DNA of 64,000 nt from Neorhodopirellula lusitana (lineage in GTDB: Bacteria; Planctomycetota; Planctomycetia; Pirellulales; Pirellulaceae), in assembly GCF_900182915.1 (NCBI RefSeq), contig NZ_FXUG01000011.1, positions 186,001-250,000 of the forward strand, written 5' to 3'. This document shows, piece by piece, positions 26,436 to 36,363 of this stretch; position 1 is the first letter of the stretch; each line of letters begins with the position of its first letter. Position numbers and translations under genes: made by a program. The notes beneath the pieces are model-generated. The model searched no databases. It was not told where the DNA came from and was given only the letters and a program-made list of their open reading frames with translations.

Positions 26436-28262
26436 TTACGGTTGATCCGATGGCACTGAAAGGCCTTGGTTATTCTTGATCACAACTTCAGTGTTGTCGA
26501 CGGACTGCTTAACTCGCAGCGGCCAATCAAAGCCAATGAATTGATTGTCCTGAATCGTGACCTGTTTGCAGTGATCCAGTTCGATCGACGGCAACTCCGA
26601 ACCAGTTGGGTAGTCTTCGCTTAACTCGATCACGTTACCGGAAAGGACGAGTCCCTTGACCGAGACAGCGTACGCCAGCAAACCGTTGAAACTCTTCAAA
26701 CGGTTGTTCATGAACCGAACGTTCCCGTGATATTGGTCGTCACCCAGATTCTGTTCCGGTAGCAGCAATGGCGAAACATAAAGCGGATAGTTTTCACCAG
26801 TTCCGTAGCCGATATTTCCAAACAAGTTATTGGTGATCGTCACGTCTCGCACGCCGCCGGATTCATACCAAGCTTTGTTGTCGCCTTCGATCAGGATGCC
26901 GTGCATCTGATTCGAAAACACGTTGTTTTCAATCAAGACCTTGCCTTTGGTCGAAATCAATGCGCCGCGGGCACGGTTGTCGCGGATCACGTTATCCCGC
27001 ATCTCGACGTCGGGATACCAAGTCAAATTTTCCAGCGAGAGTGGACCGGCGGGCAAATCGCTTGGCACATCCTTCAACGTGATCGAGACAAATTGCTGAT
27101 CATGGATAACCACGTCCTCCACCGTCGTTTCATAAATGGGGAGCACCGTCTGGCGTGACGTGATCATCACTTTGTCGCCAGGCTCAGCGAAAACGAGGCC
27201 GGTTTGCTGACGATGGCTAATCTCACACTGGAAGGTACGCTCTCCATCGAACTCGTTAATCTTGATGTAGGCTCCATGAACGTTAATGCCGTCGTCGGCC
27301 ATGTGTTCGAAACGGCAATTTGTCAGTTTCACCAATCCCTTGCAGCCCAAGAAGTGAGTCGCATCGGCACGAGTGGCCAGCACTCTTTTTTCGGTTGACG
27401 TGACCACGACGTTGTCCAACGAGATGTTCTCGCTACGTTCGGCAATCAATGCCATTCCGCCAGCGGCGTAAACAGTGACGTTCTCGATCGTGGTGTCTTT
27501 CGACTGGTCCACATGAATCGCCTGGGCCAATCGATTCGTGGGAGCGTTACCATACGTGCAAAGTACCGCACCGACCGGCGGAGGAACCTTGGTTGCTGCC
27601 TGCAGTCGCACGCGGTTTTCACCCACCTTGGTGGCCTTGGCTGACTTTGCCTTCAACAGATATCGCTTTGTCTGCCAGTAGGGAGCATTGGTCTTGGGAT
27701 CCATGGCGATGTTCTGGCCGATCATGTCCTGCCAATCGTAATGATTGAGCAGCAACTTTCCGTCCGTCACTTCAAAACCGTGCTTCATCGGACTGATTTC
27801 GGCAACGAATGAATTGTCTTTTTCGTTCCGCTGGACCACCTTCAGCTCGTGATGAAACGGGGTGTCCCAGTCGATGCTGAAGTTCTTCAGAGTGACGCCG
27901 CCACATTGGAACAGCGTGATCGGGCAGATACGTCCATAAAAAAGGAACGTCGATCCGCCACCATCAAGGGTAAAGTCTTCGAGCCCGAACAGCGGAAACG
28001 CGAGTCGCTTGAGACTGTTGTCGTGATTCGTGACCGCTCGAAATTTCTCGATCGCGTGCTCAGGGTAGAACTCATAGACGCCTTTGGGAAATTCCAGCGT
28101 CACGCCTGACTGGCCTTCGAGCGACTCAATGAGCCGATTCACCTTGGGCGTCGCGTCCTCGCCAGGCACGATCCCGTGATCGGCCACATTGATGACGTCG
28201 CCAGCAAGAACGCAGTGGCTTGCCAATAGGAACAGGGCAATCGTTGCCAGAATAGATTTCAT
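26436..28262 (-). CDS. GH110-like alpha-1,3-galactosidase (parallel beta-helix)
   Basis: 608 residues with a signal peptide (1-20). The N-terminal block with FPKGVYEFYPEHA, then LDGGGSTFLFYGR and KNFSIDWDTP, followed by repeated right-handed beta-helix rungs, matches GH110 enzymes, which remove alpha-1,3-linked galactose by inversion. Candidate catalytic acids are Asp300 (RADATHF) and Asp323/Asp324 (MADDGINVHG); their 23-residue spacing agrees with what I recall for the GH110 acidic triad. Length is normal for the family. Position between a sulfatase and a second beta-helix protein fits attack on an alpha-1,3-galactose-containing sulfated galactan such as carrageenan. Substrate is inferred. 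Confidence 0.82.
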   Translation of the reverse strand: MKSILATIALFLLASHCVLAGDVINVADHGIVPGEDATPKVNRLIESLEGQSGVTLEFPKGVYEFYPEHAIEKFRAVTNHDNSLKRLAFPLFGLEDFTLDGGGSTFLFYGRICPITLFQCGGVTLKNFSIDWDTPFHHELKVVQRNEKDNSFVAEISPMKHGFEVTDGKLLLNHYDWQDMIGQNIAMDPKTNAPYWQTKRYLLKAKSAKATKVGENRVRLQAATKVPPPVGAVLCTYGNAPTNRLAQAIHVDQSKDTTIENVTVYAAGGMALIAERSENISLDNVVVTSTEKRVLATRADATHFLGCKGLVKLTNCRFEHMADDGINVHGAYIKINEFDGERTFQCEISHRQQTGLVFAEPGDKVMITSRQTVLPIYETTVEDVVIHDQQFVSITLKDVPSDLPAGPLSLENLTWYPDVEMRDNVIRDNRARGALISTKGKVLIENNVFSNQMHGILIEGDNKAWYESGGVRDVTITNNLFGNIGYGTGENYPLYVSPLLLPEQNLGDDQYHGNVRFMNNRLKSFNGLLAYAVSVKGLVLSGNVIELSEDYPTGSELPSIELDHCKQVTIQDNQFIGFDWPLRVKQSVDNTEVVIKNNQGLSVPSDQP

Positions 28263-28380
28263 GGATCTCGAGGGAGTGTGAATTGCTTTTGGGTGGGGCA
28301 GGCCTCCTGGCGGTCGCTACATCCATGACAGGCATGGGAACCTATCCCATGCTACGGAGTCGATCGCACTGAACGACGCA

Positions 28381-29781
28381 CTACTTATTCTTCTTGCCTT
28401 GCTTTTTCGTTTTGACGTTCTTGCCGCTGTCGTTCAGCTTGTCTTTCTTATCCTGCCGATCATTCTTGGTGTACACGTCCGGAACTCCGTGCTCCGTTTT
28501 CCATTGACGGACCTCGGCTCCCCAGTTCCCTGGCGGCACATCGGCTTCGGTCATGATGGGTTTGTCGTTGTTGTACTTAAAGCCTTCCATCGTCACGTTT
28601 TCGATGATCATGTCGTAGTGGCCAGCGGTCGCATCCATGACGGCACCGATGGAAGCGCCTTCGAAGAACTTGTTTTCCCATACCAGGTCCAAATCGTCGC
28701 GATACTCTTCTGGGATACTCAAGAAATCGTGAGTCTTGACCTGCGCCTTGTTTCCAAAGACAGCGTGAATATTTTTGACATAACTGCCCTTCGCGAAAAT
28801 CCCATCCTTGGCATCTGGGTATTTCTTCAGCTCGGCGGCTTTGACTCCACCTTTGCCAACCGTGACCGCAAACGCACTGCTAATAGACCGAACGCCCTCA
28901 ACCTTCACGACTCCGTTCATGGCGCTGTGTGGGCCCAGCATGACGGCGCAACGCCCGTTCTCGTTGACGATGCTCTTGCCGGTGATGTCATAGATCGCAG
29001 TCTTGTCACCTACCGCTCCCGTTTCCATTCGCAACGTGACCCCACCTTCGGCGTAGAGATCTTCGAAGTGAACGGATTGGGCACCGTGAAGCTGGGTTAG
29101 ACCATAGCCAGGACTGGCATTGAAGATTCGGCAGTTGCGAACGGTGCCGTCGGTGGCCCGCGATACGGGCCAGTCTTTTGTTTCGCGATCAGTTTGCATT
29201 GGAGCCAGAGTGATGCCGCAGTAAACGCTGTAGTTATCCTTCAGGTTGAGATCCGCGATCAGGAAATTCCGCACCATCTTTGCCAGGACGCCTCGCACTC
29301 CTTCGCCATCCGCTCGTTCTCGGTCGGAATAATCAATGATCCAGCGTCCGCCAAGACCACGGATACTGACGTTTTCGATGAAGGCTTTCTCTTGTTCCAG
29401 AGTTGTTTTCTTCTTTTGCGATGGCCGTTCGGCGTCCAGGTTGAAGACCACCGTCTTCGTTCCCGCGGGCCAATACGGTTTGATGACCGTGTCCTTTTCG
29501 ATCAACAGATGCACGTTGGACTTGAGAAGAACGCTAGCGAAACGATAAGTGCCTTTGGGAATCACCAGTCGCCCACCACCGGCAGCGGCTACTGCGTCGA
29601 TCGCTTTTTGAATCGTCTCGCTTTGATTGCTTTCGGCGTTGTCATCGACAAGTCCATAATCGGTTCCGGCATTCTGGGTCGGCCCGTTGGGATCCATGCA
29701 CTCTGTGTACGCGGCGTTAGCCGGAGCGGTGAAGCTGAACACGATGATGGTGAGCAGCGTTAATAGCGACATCAATTTCAT
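28381..29781 (-). CDS. Secreted right-handed beta-helix protein, GH28/GH82-like fold
   Basis: The frame continues upstream through a hexamer repeat (a His-Ser run), but the ATG at 29781 (MKLMSLLTLL) has a GGAAAG ribosome-binding site just ahead and a proper signal peptide, giving 466 residues. The pectate-lyase-like N-terminus (TIQKAIDAVAAAGGGRLVIP followed by GTYRF) leads into beta-helix rungs. The C-terminus is Lys-rich, ending KKQGKKNK. The fold covers polygalacturonases, iota-carrageenases (GH82) and related depolymerases. With GH110 next door an iota-carrageenase-like role is attractive, but I cannot confirm the GH82 catalytic residues. Confidence 0.75.
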   Translation of the reverse strand: MKLMSLLTLLTIIVFSFTAPANAAYTECMDPNGPTQNAGTDYGLVDDNAESNQSETIQKAIDAVAAAGGGRLVIPKGTYRFASVLLKSNVHLLIEKDTVIKPYWPAGTKTVVFNLDAERPSQKKKTTLEQEKAFIENVSIRGLGGRWIIDYSDRERADGEGVRGVLAKMVRNFLIADLNLKDNYSVYCGITLAPMQTDRETKDWPVSRATDGTVRNCRIFNASPGYGLTQLHGAQSVHFEDLYAEGGVTLRMETGAVGDKTAIYDITGKSIVNENGRCAVMLGPHSAMNGVVKVEGVRSISSAFAVTVGKGGVKAAELKKYPDAKDGIFAKGSYVKNIHAVFGNKAQVKTHDFLSIPEEYRDDLDLVWENKFFEGASIGAVMDATAGHYDMIIENVTMEGFKYNNDKPIMTEADVPPGNWGAEVRQWKTEHGVPDVYTKNDRQDKKDKLNDSGKNVKTKKQGKKNK

Positions 29782-29810
29782 GGGGGACTTTCCGGGAAAC
29801 CAGTTTCGGA

Positions 29811-29894
29811 AGTGGAAGTGGAAGTGGGAGTGGGAGTGGGAGTGGGAGTGGGAGTGGGAGTGGGAGTGGGAGTGGGAGTGGGAGTGGGAGTGGT
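29811..29894. repeat. Hexanucleotide microsatellite (AGTGGG)n just upstream of a start codon
   Basis: Eleven perfect AGTGGG units at 29823-29888, preceded by two AGTGGA units (29811-29822) and followed by AGTGGT. It starts 29 bp upstream of the ATG at 29781 of the beta-helix gene, so it lies in its leader or promoter. Units of six do not shift any frame but would change promoter-to-start spacing. Confidence 0.95.
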
Positions 29895-30053
29895 CTCTGC
29901 AGAGGTGAATGCTGCCAGGCACCCATCCCAGACCGCGCCGTCGACGACAGCTTTGCCACATTTCACCACGTTCCTGGGATATACCGAGAACGGGCCAAAA
30001 TTGTACAAAAATCGGCGAAAGCTAACTCAATGGGCTCCGACGGCGTGTCCGGA

Positions 30054-31469
30054 TCAGCTCAGCAACGCCTCGACGACTTCGCCATGAACGTCCGTCAGTC
30101 GGTAGTGACGTCCCTGGAATTTGAACGTCAACTTTGTGTGGTCGACGCCAAGTTGATGCAGGATCGTGGCGTGCAGATCATGGACACTCAACGGATCCTG
30201 CACGATGTTGTATCCGTATTCGTCGGTCTGACCGTACGACAGGCCCGGTTTGATTCCGCCACCGGCCATCCACATTGTGAAGCAGCGCGGATGGTGGTCG
30301 CGGCCATAATTGGTTGGTTTCAAATCGCCCTGACAGTACACGGTACGCCCAAACTCGCCGCCCCAAACGACGAGCGTATCATCGAGCATGCCACGGTTTT
30401 TCAGGTCCTGGACCAACGCCGCAGTCGCCTGGTCCGTTTCGCGACACCGAGCCCGCAGCTGCTTTGGCAAACTATTGTGAGTGTCCCAGCCGCGATGGAA
30501 CAATTGGACAAAACGTACGCCGCGTTCGTTCAATCGACGAGCGACCAAGGCATTGTGTGCATACGTCCCCGGTTTCTTGGCATCCTCGCCATATAGTTCA
30601 AACGTGCTAGCGGGTTCATCGGACACGTCCGTCAACTCCGGCACCGACGTTTGCATACGAAACGCCATCTCGTACTGAGCGGTCCTGGCCGCAATCTCGG
30701 GATCGCCAACGTTGTCGCCACGAAGCTGATTCAACTGCGATAGATGGTCCAGAGTTTGACGCCTTAGCTCGGCACTGAATCCGGGCGGGTTGTTCAAATA
30801 CAAGACCGGCGATTTGTCGCTACGAAATCGAACACCCTGGTGTACCGAGGACAGAAACCCGCTTCCCCATAAACGATCGTAAAGCGGTTGGCCCCCCTTG
30901 CCGGACAGCATCGCAACAAACGCCGGCAGGTTTTCATTCTCGCTGCCCAACCCGTAGCTCATCCAAGCCCCGATGCTGGGGCGACCCGCGATCTGAAAAC
31001 CGGTTTGCAAGAACGTAATCGCTGGGTCGTGATTGATCGCGTCGGTGTGTACCGATTTCATGATGCAGATGTCATCAACAATCTTCGCCGTGTGCGGCAT
31101 CAACTCACTGACCCAAGCTCCGCTTTCGCCATGCCGATCAAATTGGAAGATGGACTTGGCCACGGGAAACGAGGCTTGCCCGGCCGTCATCCCGGTTAAC
31201 CGCTGGCCGCCAATCACCGATGCGGGCATTTCTTGTCCGTGGACTGTTTCCAAATGCGGCTTGTAGTCCAGCATTTCGTGCTGGGGTGGGCCACCGGATT
31301 GAAACAAATAGATAACGCGTTTGGCCCTGGGCGGAAAATGAGGCGAACTCAATCCAGTGGGCGACGCGATCGCCGATGCCGGATCCAACAACCCCGCCAG
31401 GGCGGCCCCGCCCAGGGTCGATGAAGCCGACGCCAACAGGTCGCGTCGGCTTAAGATGGAATCGTTCAT
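30054..31469 (-). CDS. DUF1501 protein with twin-arginine signal
   Basis: The longest frame begins inside the upstream gene. The ATG at 31469 (MNDSILSRRDLLASASS) gives a twin-arginine signal and 471 residues, starting 7 bp after the upstream stop. The body has the DUF1501 blocks [52 protein letters not shown] and a closing [11 protein letters not shown]1501 belongs to the alkaline-phosphatase-like superfamily that also holds sulfatases, but its reaction is unknown. It is the standard partner of PSCyt1/PSD1 proteins; the partner here is 31477-34785. A close paralogue lies at 50167-51612. Confidence 0.93.
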   Translation of the reverse strand: MNDSILSRRDLLASASSTLGGAALAGLLDPASAIASPTGLSSPHFPPRAKRVIYLFQSGGPPQHEMLDYKPHLETVHGQEMPASVIGGQRLTGMTAGQASFPVAKSIFQFDRHGESGAWVSELMPHTAKIVDDICIMKSVHTDAINHDPAITFLQTGFQIAGRPSIGAWMSYGLGSENENLPAFVAMLSGKGGQPLYDRLWGSGFLSSVHQGVRFRSDKSPVLYLNNPPGFSAELRRQTLDHLSQLNQLRGDNVGDPEIAARTAQYEMAFRMQTSVPELTDVSDEPASTFELYGEDAKKPGTYAHNALVARRLNERGVRFVQLFHRGWDTHNSLPKQLRARCRETDQATAALVQDLKNRGMLDDTLVVWGGEFGRTVYCQGDLKPTNYGRDHHPRCFTMWMAGGGIKPGLSYGQTDEYGYNIVQDPLSVHDLHATILHQLGVDHTKLTFKFQGRHYRLTDVHGEVVEALLS

Positions 31470-31476
31470 GGTTCGT

Positions 31477-34400
31477 TCAGTCACGTGTCGTCGCCTCTTC
31501 CAAATTGAGTAGAACGTTGGCCAACGCCGTCGCCGCAGCAAGTTCGACGGGCGAATGATTTCCACTCGGCTTCGACTCACCGATCGACACCACGGCCTGG
31601 GCTTGATCAGGTGAAGCGGCGAAGCCACGCCGATACGTTTCCAAAGCGTCGAGAAGCACCTGGCGTTCGGCATCGCTGGGCTTTCGACATAGCAATCGCT
31701 CGAACGCATAATCCAGACGGTCTGGATCGCTGGTTCCGCTCTCAAGAATCAGCTCACCAAATTTCTTCGCTGCCTCGGCAAAGGTGACATCGTTCAACAG
31801 GGTGAGTGCTTGCAGAGGCGTGTTGGTCTGGCGCGGCTTGACCGAACACCACTCTCGATCGGCGGTATCCAACAACGCCATGTTCGGCGGCGACAGAGTT
31901 CGTTTCCAGTACGTGTAGAGGCTCCGCCGATACAAATCTTCCCCCTTCCCGACTTTGTAGGTGAAGTTACTGGCTTCTTTCCACAAACCTTTGGGCTGAT
32001 AAGGATAAACGCTCGGGCCACCCGTCTTTTCAACCAACAAGCCAGACACCTGTAACGCTTGGTCTCGCAATACGTTGCCTGGCAAACGCTGGCGATTCGC
32101 TCTGGCGTAAAAAAGGTTCTCGGGATCTTGTTTGCGGTGTGCCTTCTCGACCTTCGAACTGCGACGGTAGGTGTCGCTGATGACCATCGTCTTCAGGATC
32201 GCTTTGATGTCCCATCCGCTGTCCATGAATTCCGCAGCCAGCCAGTCGAGCAATTCAGGATGCGTCGGTAGGTCACCTTGTGTACCAAAGTCTTCGGTCG
32301 TCCCCACTAGTCCGCGACCGAAGAGCATTTGCCAATATCGGTTCACCGCCACGCGAGCGGTCAGCGGATGGTTGCCATCAACCAACCATCGGGCAAAGCC
32401 AAGCCGATCAGCAGGCTGGTCCAATCCGGGCAATACAGCGGGAACACTGGCCGGAGCTTCCTCGCCCAGTTGGTCATAAACGCCTCGCGTCCGAACGAAC
32501 GAGGGTCGACCGTCGGGAAGATCTTGCATGACCATCGTCGTGGGCATCGCATCCCAGTGCAAGGTTCGATCCGCTTTGGCATCGCGGAGCTTAGAGAGCA
32601 ACAAACGGTGCGCCGTGTCCTCTGTGTTTTCGAGATAAGCCAAAAGCATCTTGCGCCGCTGTTGGTCCGACCGTTCGTTCGGCTGAATCATTGAGATCGT
32701 TTCCAATGCTTCAGCGACCGCCAGCAAAGCCGCTTCCTCAACCGACAATGTTCGCGAGCCATAGAAACGCAGCTGATCGACTTGCCCTTTCCAAAAGCCA
32801 ACATGCTTGCTGTACCCAATACTCATCGCGGCACCAAAGTCGGGTTTGGCAGCATTTGCGTTGGTGTTACGGATGACGGTGGTGGCTTGTAGGATCCCAT
32901 CGACGTAGATCTGCATTCCACTAGCACGCTGCGTCCCATCATTGGTCAGCGTGATGTGCGTCCACTTATCGGGCTCGAATGTGCGTTCGGTTTCGACAGT
33001 GGACACGCCCGAAATCCAGCGATGAATGATGTTCCATCTCAAATGCCCGTCAACGAATTCAACCAGAATGCCCTCCCGTTTGGTGTTCGCCGCTTCGCTT
33101 GACAGAACCGGCCCGGATTTAACTTGCCCAGAATCGGATTGCTCAGAATCTGCTTGCTTCGAATCAGCTCGCCCTGGGGACATCCAGAATGCGATCGAAA
33201 AACGCCCGTTGCCGATCAGCCCCGGAATCTTCCCCAATTCAAACTGATCCTTACCTGATACAGCCGCCGCCTCACCAATGAGTCCGCTACTTCGAAGAGG
33301 ATCCCCTTGTTTTGAAACGACACGCACGTCCGGTTGGTCAAAGTCAAAAAAGTGATCGAGTCCTTCACTCACCAGCGGACTCAGCGATGAAAGATCAACG
33401 GACGCTTCCCACGACTGCTGTGCTTCGGCGAGATGGCTGTTGGCTTCCCGCAGTCGGTTCCGACATGACGCGATGCGACGATCCAGTCCATTCAACTTTT
33501 CGCGTTGTCCTTCCGTTGGCGTCTTAATCCACGGTTCCGAGTTGCCAAACTTGATCGCACGACCGCTTTCGGAAACGTCATTGAAGAAATCGATCAGCTG
33601 GTAGTACTCACGTTGGCTAAACGGATCGTATTTATGATCGTGACACCTAGCACAGCCCACCGTCACGGCCATCCAAACGGTCGCTGTTGTGTCCACTCGA
33701 TCGACCGCGTTCTCCAACAGGAACTCATCAATCGGAATTCCCTCTTCGGAGTTGTACCGATTGTTGCGATTGAACGCCGTAGCAATCAGATCTTGCTCGC
33801 TCGGGTCCGGCAACCGATCGCCGGCGAGCTGGCGGATCGTGAATTGATCAAAAGACATGTTTTGGTTGTAGGCATCAATCACCCAATCACGCCAACGCCA
33901 CATCTCGCGAGGGCCGTCATTTTGATAGCCATCGGTGTCGGCATAGCGGGCCGCTTCTAACCACTGCCAGGCCATCCGTTCGCCGTAGCGAGAGGATTGC
34001 AACAATCGCTCAACCGCCCGCTCATAGGCCGCTTCCAAACCTTCGGATTTAACCTCCATCAGGAAACGCTCGGTTTCCTCGATTGTTGGCGGCAAGCCTG
34101 ATAAATCGAGCGTGACGCGGCGGAGCTGAGTCGTCGCACCAGCGGGCCCCAGCGGGGACAGACCGGCTTGCTTGAGGCCCCGATCAATGAACGCGTCGAT
34201 CGGTGAACTTGCATCAATACCAAGCGGCGGATCGGGACGCTCGATCGGCGTAAACGCCCAATGCCTCTGATACTCAGCCCCCTCTTTGATCCACTGACGC
34301 AGCCGATGCTTTTGATCATCAGTCAGCGTCATCCCAGAATCGGGCGGTGGCATCAGCAAATCAGGGTCGTCCGTCTCGACACGCGTCACGACGTCGCTGT

Positions 34401-34785
34401 GGTCGGGGTCGCCAGACACGATGGCAGCATAACCGCCGAGATCTTCGACTGCGGCAGCACGCTCGTCCAACCTCAATCCGGCCTCACGCGTATTCGCATC
34501 AGGACCATGACACTTGAAACAGGTGTCCGAAAAGATAGGCCGGATATCGCGATTGAACTCTAAATCACTCGCCGTCGAAGTCGCAGCGAACCCAATCCAC
34601 CATAACGGAGCCAACATGACAACGAGGTAAAGAACCCTCGTTGCGGAACTCGTCAAGAGTTTCGACCAGCCCGGAAAGCGAAAGTTGAGTCGACTTCCGC
34701 TACATAACACTCCAGCACGCAGTGTTTCAACAATGCAACGAGTTTCAACAATGCAAAGAGCTTCAACAATGCACAGGATGTTCAT
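31477..34785 (-). CDS. Planctomycete cytochrome protein PSCyt1-PSCyt2-LamG-PSD1
   Basis: 1102 residues from an ATG 1 bp after the upstream sulfatase stop. The first 25 residues come from a threefold 18-bp repeat (CIVE repeats), so the true start may be further in, ahead of the hydrophobic segment at about 44-70. PSCyt1 has CFKCH (Cys 89/92) and a MPPP motif; PSCyt2 (DUF1549) spans about 185-390 and ends with [12 protein letters not shown]; a LamG/concanavalin-like insert lies near 490-690; PSD1 (DUF1553) near 780-1040 includes [20 protein letters not shown]. It should be periplasmic and bind heme. The DUF1501 partner follows within 7 bp. It is a paralogue of 46921-50097. Confidence 0.92.
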   Translation of the reverse strand: MNILCIVEALCIVETRCIVETLRAGVLCSGSRLNFRFPGWSKLLTSSATRVLYLVVMLAPLWWIGFAATSTASDLEFNRDIRPIFSDTCFKCHGPDANTREAGLRLDERAAAVEDLGGYAAIVSGDPDHSDVVTRVETDDPDLLMPPPDSGMTLTDDQKHRLRQWIKEGAEYQRHWAFTPIERPDPPLGIDASSPIDAFIDRGLKQAGLSPLGPAGATTQLRRVTLDLSGLPPTIEETERFLMEVKSEGLEAAYERAVERLLQSSRYGERMAWQWLEAARYADTDGYQNDGPREMWRWRDWVIDAYNQNMSFDQFTIRQLAGDRLPDPSEQDLIATAFNRNNRYNSEEGIPIDEFLLENAVDRVDTTATVWMAVTVGCARCHDHKYDPFSQREYYQLIDFFNDVSESGRAIKFGNSEPWIKTPTEGQREKLNGLDRRIASCRNRLREANSHLAEAQQSWEASVDLSSLSPLVSEGLDHFFDFDQPDVRVVSKQGDPLRSSGLIGEAAAVSGKDQFELGKIPGLIGNGRFSIAFWMSPGRADSKQADSEQSDSGQVKSGPVLSSEAANTKREGILVEFVDGHLRWNIIHRWISGVSTVETERTFEPDKWTHITLTNDGTQRASGMQIYVDGILQATTVIRNTNANAAKPDFGAAMSIGYSKHVGFWKGQVDQLRFYGSRTLSVEEAALLAVAEALETISMIQPNERSDQQRRKMLLAYLENTEDTAHRLLLSKLRDAKADRTLHWDAMPTTMVMQDLPDGRPSFVRTRGVYDQLGEEAPASVPAVLPGLDQPADRLGFARWLVDGNHPLTARVAVNRYWQMLFGRGLVGTTEDFGTQGDLPTHPELLDWLAAEFMDSGWDIKAILKTMVISDTYRRSSKVEKAHRKQDPENLFYARANRQRLPGNVLRDQALQVSGLLVEKTGGPSVYPYQPKGLWKEASNFTYKVGKGEDLYRRSLYTYWKRTLSPPNMALLDTADREWCSVKPRQTNTPLQALTLLNDVTFAEAAKKFGELILESGTSDPDRLDYAFERLLCRKPSDAERQVLLDALETYRRGFAASPDQAQAVVSIGESKPSGNHSPVELAAATALANVLLNLEEATTRD
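34726..34779. repeat. Three 18-bp tandem repeats at a gene start
   Basis: Three copies of an 18-bp unit beginning TTCAACAATGCAA at 34726, 34744 and 34762, with small changes. On the minus strand they encode repeated CIVE hexapeptides just after the ATG at 34785 of the cytochrome gene. They may instead be a non-coding leader between the two genes. Confidence 0.85.
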
Positions 34786-34786
34786 C

Positions 34787-36316
34787 TTATTTGAGTTCCA
34801 TCAAGTTGCGTGTCTGCTTGATCGTGGGGTCCGAGTCCGCATCAACGTAGTTCGGCGGTTTATCAAAGTGGATGTTCGGGAACTCGGCCCGATGAGCTGG
34901 GACATGTTTATTCATTTCCGCAATCATCTCAGCGAACTCGGGGTTCTTGATCAAATTCGACCACTCCATCGGATCATTCTTTAGATCGTAGAACTCCTCG
35001 GCCCCGGAAAGATGGTGGATGTAGTGATACCGCTGCCCCATCACGGAGGTGCCTGCACTGGAAACGGTGACGCCAAAGTGGTTCCACGGTGCCGAAGGGT
35101 TGTCCAACAGTGAAGAAAAATCGTAGCCGTCAAGTTCTTTCGCCGGCAGTCCGCAAAGGGCAACCAAAGTGGGATACAAGTCAATCAGGCTGACCGTAGC
35201 GTCACTGTAGGCAGTGCCTTGATCCTTCCTTTTTGGCAGGCGAACGATGACCGGTGTCCTGGCCGCTTCGCACCACAAAGTGTTCTTCAGGTAGCGATGC
35301 TTTTCACCAAGATGCCAGCCGTGGTCGCCGCAGATGACAACGATCGTGTTATCAGCGTAGGGGCTCTTTTCGAGCGAGTTGAGCACCATCCCTAGGCACG
35401 TATCCACGTAAGAAATGCTCGCCAGATAGGCCCGCGTGGCCTCCTTTTCCAACCCCTGCTTCTTGATCCATATGTATTCCCCGGTTGGATTGAACGCCGG
35501 TTTCCCGTTGGGATTCAAGATATCGTCGAGATCATCTTCCTTAACCTCCGGAACCTCCAGTGATGCAAGTTCGTACTGATCGAAAAACTCCTGGGGAACG
35601 ATCCAAGGCAGGTGCGGCTTGATGAAGCCAACCGCCATGAAGAATGGCTTGTCAAACTCTCGCGTTATCTGTTGGTCGGCCCAATCCGCGACGCGATAGT
35701 CGACCGTTTCCTCAAACGGCTTTTTCGTAGGCCCCCAACTCAGCTTACTGTCTTTGCCGACAAACTCAGGGCTCTGGCGACCATTGATAATTCCAGCTTT
35801 GCTGGATGTGTAGCGTTTCTTGTCGGGCCCGTCCTTAACACCCCTGCGTGCCCGCGCGTGTTCATCAAAGGCCCAGTGTCCAAAGTCGACACCATGCTCG
35901 GTGGCGTGCTTATGAAAAATCTTTCCGTTGGAAAGCGTGTGGTATCCGTGTTTAGAGAAGTATTCCGGCAACGTCGCGTGGGTCTTGACGATGTCCGAAT
36001 AGATCATGTTCGAAGAGTTGCCGTAGACACCCGTTCGCTGCGGCATGAAACCAGACAACAACGCCGAACGCGATGGCCCACAGATTGGGGCCGCGCAAAC
36101 AGCGTTGCGAAAGATCACCGAACCGCTTTTGCAAAACTGATCCAACTCTGGCGTCTGCGCCTGCGGATGACCTCCCAACGGCCCTACCCAGTCATTGATA
36201 TCGTCGATCGCAATCATCAGCACATTGGGACGAGCGTCATCGCACGAGCCTGACGGTTGCATTGCCAACCCAAGGGCGACAAGTGTTAGCGCCATTAGGG
36301 AAGAACGGAATCTCAT
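34787..36316 (-). CDS. Secreted iduronate-2-sulfatase-like sulfatase
   Basis: 509 residues with a signal peptide (1-24), IAIDDINDWVGPLGGH, formylglycine motif CGPSR (Cys 79), LSGFMPQRTGVYGN, SNGKIFHKH in place of GKWHLG, and GDHGWHLGEKHRYLK. These are the iduronate-2-sulfatase-like group marks shared with 22989-24602, but it lacks the repeat loop. It sits between the sulfatase at 36364-37968 (47 bp) and the cytochrome gene (1 bp), so all are probably one transcript. The likely role is sulfate removal from a sugar ring 2-position or similar, inferred only from the subgroup. Confidence 0.92.
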   Translation of the reverse strand: MRFRSSLMALTLVALGLAMQPSGSCDDARPNVLMIAIDDINDWVGPLGGHPQAQTPELDQFCKSGSVIFRNAVCAAPICGPSRSALLSGFMPQRTGVYGNSSNMIYSDIVKTHATLPEYFSKHGYHTLSNGKIFHKHATEHGVDFGHWAFDEHARARRGVKDGPDKKRYTSSKAGIINGRQSPEFVGKDSKLSWGPTKKPFEETVDYRVADWADQQITREFDKPFFMAVGFIKPHLPWIVPQEFFDQYELASLEVPEVKEDDLDDILNPNGKPAFNPTGEYIWIKKQGLEKEATRAYLASISYVDTCLGMVLNSLEKSPYADNTIVVICGDHGWHLGEKHRYLKNTLWCEAARTPVIVRLPKRKDQGTAYSDATVSLIDLYPTLVALCGLPAKELDGYDFSSLLDNPSAPWNHFGVTVSSAGTSVMGQRYHYIHHLSGAEEFYDLKNDPMEWSNLIKNPEFAEMIAEMNKHVPAHRAEFPNIHFDKPPNYVDADSDPTIKQTRNLMELK

Positions 36317-36363
36317 AGGTGCGGTCCGAAAAGAAGCTATCAGTTAAGAACGGGTTTAAAAGA

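Noticed and set aside
29782-29961. Longer start for the beta-helix protein with a His-Ser N-terminus
   Set aside because: The extension is translated microsatellite; the ATG at 29781 has a ribosome-binding site and a normal signal peptide.
29812-30087. Plus-strand frame beginning with a Gly-Val repeat
   Set aside because: The repeat peptide is only the AGTGGG microsatellite read in frame; it has no start context or conserved part.
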